The translations under genes and the position numbers were made by a program. A stretch of 64,000 nucleotides of DNA from Globisporangium splendens (taxonomy: Eukaryota; Oomycota; Peronosporomycetes; Pythiales; Pythiaceae): positions 434,001 through 498,000 of the forward strand of contig VFIW01000024.1 in assembly GCA_006386115.1 (NCBI GenBank), written 5' to 3'. Position 1 is the first letter of the stretch; the number at the start of each line of letters is the position of its first letter. Shown here piece by piece: positions 10,650 through 19,253 of this stretch. The notes under the pieces are model-generated. The model searched no databases. It was not told the origin of the DNA and worked only from the letters and a program-made list of their open reading frames with translations.

Positions 10650-11966
10650 ATGAACGAGGTCCTGGCGGTTGACAACAACGAGCCGAGTGGTGCTGATTCG
10701 CCACAGAAGAAGGTCGCAGAGACTCCCGTCGTCGAAGAGAGCACAGTGGAGACTGCGGATGAGAGAGTGGAAGAAGCAACAGCGAATGACGAGTGTGAGG
10801 GCAAGAATGACGCCGATGTGAAGGCGACGGACACAGTGGATGCGACTAGCGCCGTGTTGAAGGAGGGGGAGAAGCAGCAAAGCGGCGAAGAGACAGCAGA
10901 GATAGTGACAGAGGAAGATGAAGCTCCGCAGCCAGAAGAGACACCGAAAGTCGCAGTGGAGGAGAAGGGAACAGACACACAAAAAGCGAAGAAAGATGTA
11001 AAAAATCAGACTCTGACGCCAAAGCGAGTAACGCGAACCCCTGTGAGCTCGGTAGGCAAGTCCGCGGTTAAGGAGAGAACTACCCCGGCGGACAAGAAAA
11101 CCCCGCCTGCAAAGATGCCAAGCAGTGCGAAAGTGACGAGTAGCAGCAAGAAGTTTGAGGTGCTTCATGCCAAGCAGCTCGCGAAAGAACCAACGATTTA
11201 CGAACACGACAAGGCAAAGAAAGCGAAAGCAGACTCGTTGTTGACCTTTTCCGCTGCACGAGCGACACGGAGCTCCACGAAAAAAGAGGCTCTCTCGGCA
11301 AAGAAAGCGACTGAGAGTGCAGCAGCGACTGCGCCATCGGTTGGGAAGAAAATCATGTTTAAGCCAACCCGAAAGCACGTGAGCGTCGCGGAGAAGCCCA
11401 CGATTTCCAGTAGCTTGAAGCGCACGTCACCAAAACGTGTCAGTGCGAGTACATCCAGAGGTCCCAATACCTTGCAGCAGAAGAAGGCGCCGTTCACGTC
11501 CACGGTGAACACTGCGGCAAGGAAGAACGTAGCAGCAGAAGCAGCCGCATCATCCGCTGGAACAGCCAAGACAAGCGGTGACGCCACGAAGGCGAAAAAG
11601 TCGCTTAACTACAAGCCATACACCGGCCCGCTCCCAAAGTACAAGGAAGACCCGATTTTCTCGCCGGTGGACAAGTCCAAGATTGAAGCAGCCAAGGAGA
11701 ACGCCAAGCCAAAGCCTGTGCATCACACGCCGGCGAAAAAGAAGGTCAACGACACGGTGAAGCCTGGAGTTTCGACTCCCGCAGCAAAGGCGACGACGAA
11801 GACTGCGGCTTCTGCTCAGCGCGCATCCGTGAAGAAGTCGGTGGATGTGGCCGCAAAGACGAAGGAGAACCGTCGCGCGAAGTTCGCGCAGGACGCCAAG
11901 GTCAAGACCACAGCGTCGCGCCAATCGCCTCGCAAGCATGGCGTCGCGGCGGAGAAGGCGGCGTAG
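10650..11966 (+). CDS. basic Lys/Ala/Thr-rich protein, NuSAP-like
   Basis: Single exon, 438 residues from the ATG at 10650; the frame continues upstream to an ATG at 10428, which would add 74 residues. The N-terminal third is acidic and the remainder strongly basic with many TP and SP sites. Three short stretches recall nucleolar and spindle-associated protein (NuSAP): KRVTRTPVSSVGKSA, KFEVLHAKQLAKEP followed by a charged helix (about residues 167-192), and SLNYKPYTGPLPKYKE (about 318-333), which corresponds to the NuSAP C-terminal LNYEPHKG segment. NuSAP binds and bundles spindle microtubules. The similarity is short and lies in biased sequence, so this is a tentative call. A linker-histone-like or other chromatin protein is the main alternative. 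Confidence 0.55.
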   Translation: MNEVLAVDNNEPSGADSPQKKVAETPVVEESTVETADERVEEATANDECEGKNDADVKATDTVDATSAVLKEGEKQQSGEETAEIVTEEDEAPQPEETPKVAVEEKGTDTQKAKKDVKNQTLTPKRVTRTPVSSVGKSAVKERTTPADKKTPPAKMPSSAKVTSSSKKFEVLHAKQLAKEPTIYEHDKAKKAKADSLLTFSAARATRSSTKKEALSAKKATESAAATAPSVGKKIMFKPTRKHVSVAEKPTISSSLKRTSPKRVSASTSRGPNTLQQKKAPFTSTVNTAARKNVAAEAAASSAGTAKTSGDATKAKKSLNYKPYTGPLPKYKEDPIFSPVDKSKIEAAKENAKPKPVHHTPAKKKVNDTVKPGVSTPAAKATTKTAASAQRASVKKSVDVAAKTKENRRAKFAQDAKVKTTASRQSPRKHGVAAEKAA

Positions 11967-13271
11967 ACGGACGCACTGAAAGCCAGCCGTACATATATGC
12001 GAAGGAGCATGGGGAATGATATCACGCCCCGGATGCATGTGTACCATTGTCAATCATTTTTATCATTTGCTTTCATTGTCCCGCCCATAGAGTGCAAGGT
12101 TGAGAGGCTTCAACGTCGTGTGACTCACACGAGGTTGCCAAGTCGTGAGCACAATTTGACCTCCAACAGACAGATAGCAAAGCTGTATCAAATGGCAAGA
12201 TGTTCGCTAGGAATAAGGGTATAAGAAATAAAGGGGAGCACGACTCCTTGTTCGATCTATATTTGAATAAAGATAAACCCTTTCAAATTGAGGTTGTCAT
12301 GCTGATCATTGCAAGGAGGGTATTAGAAACTGTGTATTCGGCTGCTGGAAGAATGGCCATAGGGTGTTGCGGTAAGCGAGTGTCTCTTTCAAAGAGGCTC
12401 TTTGAACCGTTTGTAACTGGCATCTGGGTCAAGCTAGTGCATCCAAGAGTTGCTTGCCACAACGTCCATCGAGAGGTAACTCAAATCAGTTGGCAAGCTT
12501 CGTGGTTTCGAGTCGAGTTGCGAAACCTGACTCAGTGCCTGTCGTAAACATGTGGACGCAGTTGCTTTGCGTCTCATTCGAATATGAGTCTCGTGTTGTG
12601 TGTGTCCATCCCATCTGTGTGATTTTGTTCTATGCGAAACACAAGTGGTAAATTTTGCCATTGAGACCTCGTCAAGTGTTGACGGTCAACACCGCGGACG
12701 CAGTTGCTCCTGCACATGTCTGCTTCGAGCATGGGTTGTGCATCCGTCCACCAAGAAACCAGGTCAAGTGCTGTCGAGTTTAAGCAATAATAGGAATACT
12801 GTATGCCTCCAAACTGTCCCAACAGTTCCCCCTCCTCAGCAAAATGCCTTTGTACTAGAATGAAGTATTTCAAATGCAGTTTGTGAGCTTTCGTGCTTTG
12901 ATGTACTGGCATACGTTCGCATCCAGTTGCACTTGCCACCCATTTATCGCGTCTGATTGGCTACTTTTGTTAGCTGTTAACGACTGCATGAACACGGCTC
13001 TCTCAGTGGATTTTCTCCCAGTGACGCCAGGTAGATTCGCCTTGCAGCGAAAGTACTCATCGTTTCTTTCGACGACCTTTCAAAAAAACGAAGAGGGAGA
13101 ATGCTCGTTTCCCTCAACAAAGACAGTCGCATGAAACTGCTATACAGAGGTATTTGGCTTTCAAAGAGTGGATTAACCCAATCTTCATTTTACTGGGAGA
13201 AAAAAATCAGGACGGTAAGCCACCTCAGCCACTCTCAGTCTCTCTGTCTCTCTCGCGCGCTCTTTCGTTTC
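11967..13271. other. 1.3-kb intergenic region, no gene recognised
   Basis: Short open frames occur on both strands but none shows a family motif or splice-supported extension. The phrase GGACGCAGTTGCT occurs twice, near 12552 and 12696. A reversed CCAAT box (ATTGG) lies at 12956-12960. The region ends in the promoter of the GH17 gene. Confidence 0.45.
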
Positions 13272-13287
13272 GTTCATTCGCCCATTT
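13272..13287 (+). promoter_or_regulatory. oomycete initiator-like element of the GH17 gene
   Basis: The 16-mer GTTCATTCGCCCATTT matches the oomycete initiator consensus GCTCATTYYNCAWTTT at 13 of 16 positions by my count. It lies 49 bp upstream of the GH17 ATG inside a pyrimidine-rich tract, the usual place for this element. Transcription start is inferred, not shown. Confidence 0.45.
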
Positions 13288-13335
13288 GTCCATTTCCCGC
13301 ACTCGGTAACGGCACCCAGTATCGAAAACGCCAGC

Positions 13336-14633
13336 ATGTTGCCCCGCCTGTTCTCCGTGACCGCGCTCGCGTCCGCGCTGCTGCTCGCGTCCACCGCGGC
13401 GCTCGACCAGAATCTCTACGGCGTCAACTACGACCTCCGCCAGGGTGCGGACTGGGACCCGAGCAAGTGCAAGTCCGCGGCCACCATCGCGGCGGACCTC
13501 AAGGTCCTCGCCACCATCACCAAGAACGTGCGCACGTACTCGCTCGCGGACTGCGACGTCGCGCCAGTGCTCACGGCCGCCAAGTCGCTCGGCTTGACCG
13601 TGTGGTTGGGCGTGTGGGTGTCGGCCGACTCGTCTGTGTACGACGCCGAGGTCGCGTCGCTCAAGAAGCTCATCAAGGCCAACTTGGTCGACGACAACGT
13701 TGTGGGCTTCAACGTCGGAAGTGAAGCCGTGTACCGTAAGGACATCACTGCCGAAAAGTCGATCGAGTACTTGAAGGATTTCAAGAGCGTCCTCTCAGCG
13801 AACAAGATCTCGACCCCTGTCTCGATCACGGATATCGTCGATGTCCTCACGGCATACCCAGACATGGTGGCGGCTAGTGACGTCGTGACGGCCAACCAGT
13901 TCCCATTCTGGGAGAAGATCGAGGCGGACAAGGCTGTCGCCCAGTTCAAGACGCGTTTTGAGCCATTGGTGAAGCTCGCGGCCGGCAAGGAAGTGGTGAT
14001 CAGTGAAACTGGTTGGCCAACTGCTGGTGTCAGCTCCACTGCATCTGCTGCGACCCCTGAAGCTGCTGGAGTACGTTCCTCTCTATTTGATTTTCCTATC
14101 CTTATCTTTTGGCGCACATGCACTAATATTTCTGTGTTTGATCTCAAACATTGCAGCGCTACCTCAATGACTTCTTCCTCCTCGCCAAGGAAGAAGGATG
14201 GAAGTACTACTACTTTGCTGGTTTCGACACGCCCTACAAGGCCGTGCAAGCCCAAGAACCAGACACTGTTGAATCGTACTTCGGCATCTTCGGAACGGAC
14301 GGCAAGATGAAAACCGCGTACGACACTCTCGTTATTACCAAGTACGAGTCGACGTCGTCGTCGGCTGGTAGCTCCACTGGCACTGTTGGCAGCTCCGCTG
14401 GCACCACCACTTCTGGAGGCTCCACCACCACTACTTCAGGTACCGACTCAACCTCTCCTGGCACTGTCCACGCTGGCACGTCGACCTCGAACTCCACGAG
14501 CGCCGTGAGCAAGAACAACTCCTCCTCCATCAACGGCGCGAACTCGCAGACCGCGAACGGCTCCTCGCGACTTGCGACTGCTGGTCTCACTGCTTGTTTG
14601 GCGATCGCCTCGGCTGTGTTCATGAGCATGTAA
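13336..14633 (+). CDS. GH17 glucan endo/exo-1,3-beta-glucosidase, secreted, probably GPI-anchored
   Basis: Two exons (13336-14070, 14157-14633) give 403 residues. A signal peptide (residues 1-22, ending near STAALD) is followed by a GH17 TIM barrel starting YGVNYD. The general acid is Glu130 in NVGSEA and the nucleophile Glu224 in VISETGWPT. The C-terminal 100 residues are a Ser/Thr/Gly linker rich in TTTS and SSAG, ending in NGSS plus a hydrophobic tail (ATAGLTACLAIASAVFMSM), typical of a GPI-anchor signal. Such enzymes hydrolyse or remodel beta-1,3-glucan, the main wall polymer of oomycetes, at the cell surface. Codon use is strongly biased to C and G in third positions, suggesting high expression. 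The start is supported by the signal peptide and an initiator-like element 49 bp upstream. Confidence 0.93.
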
Positions 14634-14867
14634 GCAAGCAAAACATCTTGCCGCAGAGCATGCGCGCGTTTGTGTGATTTTCGTCTTTTTGACCCGCCTA
14701 TGAACTTAAGCGGGAGGATATCAGCTCAATCTTAAATCAGGATACAACCTAGATCAAACCCATAAATACCGATCTGAGCCAAGTTTTTTGTCTGCCACAC
14801 GAAAATTCTCAGCTGTTGCTTGCCTTTTGCTGAGAAAAGAGCATCTCAAAGGCAAAACACACTTGTG

Positions 14868-15907
14868 ATGAGCGACTCGACTGGACAAGCGGAGATCGGG
14901 ACGTCGCTCGCGGCGCGGATAAACAGCGCAGCTCCGCAGCAGATCGACGTCGTGCAGGAGGGTCTGCTTGTGCTCGTGATCGACACGAATCCGCAGTTCT
15001 GGTTCGGAAATGAACAGCGCAGCAGCGGTCCGCAAGACTTTCAGCAGCTGGTCGCGAGCACGCTGGTGTTCGTGAACTCCTATTTATTGCTGCATCGAAG
15101 CAACCGCATCGTGATCGTCGCGGCGCATGCAGGCAAAGCTGAGATGCTTTACCCAGACCCGAACCAGGGCGACACATCGGGGAGCGCGGAGCAGTCGGCG
15201 AAAGTGAACGCCAAGGTGATGCAGAAGCTGCAGGCGCTCAGCGACCTACCGATCGACCCGGCAAAGCCGAATGCGACGGCGATCGCGGCCTCTATTTCAA
15301 GAGCGCTATGCTGTGAGTTGTGCACTTGTATATGATCCTTTGTCCGTGTATTTATTAGCTGCGCATGTTTGCTGATATGTTCATTTTCTTGCTTTTTTTG
15401 TATGCTTATGGACCAGTTATCAATCGCGCGATTAATGAGCAAAGTGATCTCCGCCCGAGAATCCTGGTGATCCAGAAATCCCCTGATGTGTCCGAGCACT
15501 ACATCTCCATTATGAACGGCATCTTCTCGGCGCAGAAGAAGGGTGTCGCGGTCGATGCGTGTGTGCTCGCGCGCGACCAGTCGTCGTTCCTGCAGCAGGC
15601 TGCGTACCTCACGGGGGGAATCTACTACAAGCCGAACGACCACAGCGGACTGCTGCAGTACTTGCTGTCGATTTACCTGCCGGACCCGAGCATGCGCAAG
15701 CTGCTGAAGCTCCCAAGTCAGGACTCGGTGGACTTCCGCGCGATGTGCTTTTGCCACAAGCGCGTGATCTCGACGGCGTTCGTCTGTCCCGTGTGTCTCT
15801 CGCTCTTTTGCGAATTCCAGCCGATTTGCTCGACCTGCGGCATCCGAAGCCATATCCAACCGGCCAAGAAGATGCAGCAGCAAAAGAAGCGTCTACGCGC
15901 GGCGTGA
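14868..15907 (+). CDS. TFB4: TFIIH core subunit Tfb4/p34 (GTF2H3 family)
   Basis: Two exons (14868-15312, 15417-15907) give 311 residues, close to the 300-340 usual for the family. Residues 25-240 are the von Willebrand A-like fold: LLVLVIDTNPQFW near the start, RIVIVAAHAGKAEMLYP, and QKKGVAVDACVL. The C-terminus carries a zinc-binding C4 cluster: CFCHKRV, CPVCLSLFC, and CSTCG. Tfb4 pairs with p44 in the TFIIH core that opens DNA in transcription initiation and nucleotide excision repair. The ATG follows directly on the 5' flank of the GH17 gene's 3' end, with about 230 bp between them. Another TFIIH component, cyclin H, is encoded 41 kb to the right; there is no operon-like link. Confidence 0.92.
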
Positions 15908-16209
15908 TGCGGTCGTGTCTAATGGCAAAAAGCAGCACGCATGCAATGATCACTGAATTAGCAATAAAACTCTACGAAATAATCAATCCGAGCTCCGATT
16001 TGATCAGCCATTATAGAAACTCGTCATCTGAGTCGGTTCATTGAGATAAATTATAGCCAATAAAATCGCATCGTTTGTCTTCAGAATTTGCTTCCAATCA
16101 CGAACGAGTCCGTAACACAACTCGATGATGATGCATTCGGCGCAGCTATTCCACCAGCATTGGCATTTCCCAAATCGCAGTATCCCCAACACATCCAAAA
16201 CAACTCAAG

Positions 16210-17220
16210 ATGGCCGTCAGGTGCGGACCTGTTGTGCTAGTTTGTATGAGCAACTTGTACTCACTGACGCGTGTGCGGTTTGTGTAGAAAAACCATCACC
16301 CAGACCTTCGAAGACGCCAAAGCGAACAACACGGCGGCGTTCATCACGTTCACGTCGTGCGGCTTCAAGACCAAGGCCGACACGGTCGAGATCCTCCTGG
16401 CGCTGCAGCGCGGCGGTGCCAACATCATCGAACTGGGTATCCCGTACTCGGACCCGCAAGCAGACGGTCCCACGATCCAAAAGGCTCACCAGGTCGGTGT
16501 GGACCAAGGCATCACGCTCCACGATGTGCTCGCCACCGCCAAGGACGCACGCCAACGGGGTCTGACGGTGCCGCTGGTGCTCATGGGCTACTACAACAAC
16601 GTCATGCAGTACGGCGAGAGCAAGATCTGCAAGGACGCGCATGAAGGTACCGCATTGTATTTTGTTGTTATCAGATCGTATTATATTGAGGATCTGTTGT
16701 TGGTTTCTTGCAGCCGGTGTCGATGGTTTCATTATCGTGGACTTGCCGCCTGAGGAGGCACAGTTCCTGAGCGACGAATCCAAGCGCTACGGTATCTCGT
16801 ACATCCCGCTGATCTCGCCAACGACCACTGAAAGCCGCATGCACGTGATCGCGAAGGTCGCCCACGGCTTCGTCTATTGTGTGAGTCTCACGGGTGTCAC
16901 TGGCGCACGATCGGAACTGCCGCCGAACCTCCAAGCGTTCATGCAGAAGAGTGAGTCGCTTGCGTTTTGGGGATCCTATTGCTTTGCTGTGGGCTAACGA
17001 TTTCTATGTGTGTGTGTGTGCGATAGTCCGATCGAATGTGTCGTTGCCGCTTGCGTTGGGCTTCGGCTTGTCGTCGCGTGATCACTTTGTGCAAGCCAGT
17101 GCGCTCGCCGACGGCGTCGTCATGGGCTCGAAGATCATCAAGATCATTGAAGCTGCCGAGGACACTGCGAGTCGCGCCACCAGCGTGGAGGCGTTCTGCA
17201 AGAGCATCGTGAGCCCATAA
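16210..17220 (+). CDS. trpA: tryptophan synthase alpha chain, stand-alone
   Basis: Four exons (16210-16220, 16288-16646, 16714-16950, 17027-17220) give 266 residues, matching the roughly 268 of bacterial TrpA. The first exon carries only 11 coding nucleotides, and its use is supported by frame and by the need for a start. Catalytic Glu52 lies in IIELGIPYSD and Asp63 in DPQADGPTIQ. GFIIVDLPPEEA, SLTGVTGAR (phosphate-loop region) and GFGLSSRDHF are also present. The enzyme cleaves indole-3-glycerol phosphate to indole plus glyceraldehyde-3-phosphate. In fungi this domain is fused to the beta chain; here no beta chain follows within the window, although the wording of the motifs is fungal-like. 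The phosphate/substrate turn reads TSCGF rather than the common TAGDP or TAGYP. Confidence 0.93.
17006..17021 (+). repeat. TG microsatellite in a trpA intron
   Basis: A short TG dinucleotide run directly precedes the acceptor of the last tryptophan synthase alpha intron. It serves as part of the acceptor tract and could vary between strains. Confidence 0.6.
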
Positions 17221-17442
17221 AGTTGTAAAATACAGTAGGAGGCAGAACGAGCATGCATGGATAGCGTCGCACACAGCGAGCATAAATAAGCGTCCTTTCA
17301 TATTAACAGCATCGTTCGTTCATTCCAAACACGTTCATGCAGCTCCGTCGTCCGCCGCCCATCAAGATGCATGTGCCATCATTGTTGAAGCGATCGAGGT
17401 GTTTCGTTTGTCCTTTCACTTGTACTCATTTGAGTGATTTTC

Positions 17443-17491
17443 TGGCCCACCAGTGGCCCACAGCCAAAAGAGTGGCTCATCTGGTGGGCCA
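17443..17491. repeat. inverted repeat / hairpin
   Basis: TGGCCCACCAG at 17443-17453 is perfectly complementary to CTGGTGGGCCA at 17481-17491, with weaker pairing continuing inward. It could form a stem-loop in the 3' flank of trpA, or be a remnant of a small inverted-repeat element. No flanking target duplication is obvious. Confidence 0.5.
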
Positions 17492-17734
17492 CTTTCCAAG
17501 TACAAACTTTCTGTCATGTTACACACTCCTCTTAGCAATCAACTTTATAAACTTTTGACATTACAAACTGTGCACATCCCCGTCGTTCTGCACAGTGGCG
17601 TTCTGCTGTATGCAAAAGGGGGAAATGCGCGCGATGTGCTCGGTCGCTCCTTGCAGCCTCTATAGCGCCAACCAGGCATGTTAGCGGCCCGACGAGTGTA
17701 TATTCCATGTGTATGGAATTGCGCGCACTAGCTG

Positions 17735-17995
17735 ATGTGGAGGAGCTAGCTCGAGTGGGTAAGCAGCTTCCACTTTCATGTTTGCGACCACGATGGTCAG
17801 CGCGGGTTCAAGTCCCGCTTGTGTGTGTTTCTCTCTGGCATACTTCGAAGCCCAGCGTGTCTGTGCTATTAGACTAAGGGCTGGGTCAAAGTGTATGCAA
17901 TAGTGCAAGGGTGGGGTGAGGCGCTCGCCCTCGGGTGAGTGACTTCCTCCGTCAGTTCATCAGGGTGTCAGTACTGGGTGTAACAATTACAGTCT
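17735..17995 (+). mobile_element. possible tRNA-derived SINE
   Basis: The sequence TAGCTCGAGTGGGTAAGC (17748-17765) resembles a tRNA A box. GGGTTCAAGTCCC (17804-17816), inside a perfect 5-bp T-stem GCGGG/CCCGC, is a good B box at suitable spacing. The flanks do not make a 7-bp acceptor stem, so it is not a functional tRNA gene. About 170 bp of unrelated sequence follows, ending near TGTAACAATTACA. This head-plus-tail layout is what tRNA-derived SINEs show, and such elements are known in Phytophthora. Copy number was not testable here. Confidence 0.35.
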
Positions 17996-18282
17996 CAGAA
18001 TCTGCCAATCGATGGACGTACATTCCCTTTTTTGGCTTCTGTGGAGCCTCATTATAAGCCAATCACAGAGGTCTTGTTGCCGAATCAGAGCGCGCGACGC
18101 TTCGCTTTCCCTGCTTGACTTGAATAGAAGAGTTCACACAGAGCTGTGCAGCGAGCAGAAATGCTTGCTATTCGATATGAAGAGGTATTTGGCAACCTCC
18201 GCTACGCAAATGGAGCCATCATGGATTGGGTGCAACACACTTGCGTCAACTGCCAGAGCAACACACAGAAGCAACAACGAGG

Positions 18283-19234
18283 ATGGACGTGGAGTGGGAG
18301 CTCGTGGAGCGCACCAAGTCGATCAGCGCGCTCACGCTGCGCGACACGAGCGCGTCGGAGATGGAGGCGCTCAAGTGCGACGGCAATGCGTGCTTCCAGC
18401 AGCAGCAGTTCGCGGATGCGATCCACAAGTACTCGCTCGTCGTGGGCTGCTGCATCGAGCAGCAGCGAGTGCGACACCAAGAAAATGGCAGCAATGAGCA
18501 TAAAGAGAGTCTGCAAGCGCTTGACGCAATGGAGGTCGCTGTGCGGCTGAACCGCGCGCTGGCGTATATTGAGCAGCACGAGTTTGCGCACGCCGAGGAC
18601 GACTGCAGCGCAGTGATCTGCAAACAGGAGCATTGCGTGAAGGCGTTCTATCGTCGTGCAGTCGCTCGAGAGCGGCTCGGAAAAGTGCAGGTGATGCAGC
18701 AAGATATGCGTGTTGAATGTCCACAATTTTCTGTGTATTTCATTCATACTGTGTTGTATATTTCTAGGAAGCTATGGATGATATCACTGCGCTGCTGAAG
18801 CTGGAGCCGATGAATCCGGCAGCGTTGGAGCTGCAAGCCGTGTTGAAGTCCCAGCAGTGCGCCAAGGCTCAGGGCATCGCATCGCTAGCAAACGGGGAAG
18901 TGCACGCACGCTCGATTGCAAAGGAAGAGGCTGTTGTTCCTCCGCCAACAGCACCATCGTCAGGCTCCTCGCGAATCGAATTGGCGGAAGCAGCTGAGCG
19001 CGCATGGAAGCTGTTCAGTCCGTCAAGCTGTCTGCAGTGCTACGAAAGAAGAAGAGCCATAATGCTGCTTCTGGTGCGAGGACAGCAGTTGCGACGCCAG
19101 CCGGACACAAGCAAATCGAGAGCGATACGTTCAAGAAGAAAACCAACGCGTTATGGGAGAGCTTATCCATGGAAGAGCAGAACACGGTCGCAAAGGTCTA
19201 CCAAAAGCGCCGGTCGACGAAAGCAAGCAAGTAA
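18283..19234 (+). CDS. TPR-domain protein, co-chaperone-like (3' part uncertain)
   Basis: Exon 1 (18283-18690) and exon 2 from 18768 encode a three-repeat TPR domain, residues 25-165: ALKCDGNACFQQQQFADAIH, RLNRALAYIEQHEF and KAFYRRAVARERLGK. The Lys/Asn/Asn/Lys/Arg positions of a carboxylate clamp are visible, as in proteins that bind the EEVD tails of Hsp70 and Hsp90. After about residue 180 the frame changes. The C-terminus that ends at the stop 19232-19234 (SVKLSAVLRKKKSHN..., WESLSMEEQNTVAKVY) is in another frame. A 119-nt intron 18900-19018 (GTGCAC...TTCAG) would join them into 251 residues; the alternative is a one-base frameshift, since the skipped part also looks coding. The ATG is the first one downstream of a CCAAT-containing promoter. 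The gene converges on RAD54, with 19 bp between stops. Confidence 0.7.
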
Positions 19235-19253
19235 ATGTGCCATTATCTTGAAG

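Noticed and set aside
17740..17830. Functional tRNA gene
   Set aside because: T-arm and B box are good, but the 7 bases after the T stem do not pair with any stretch at the expected 5' position, and no clean anticodon arm forms.
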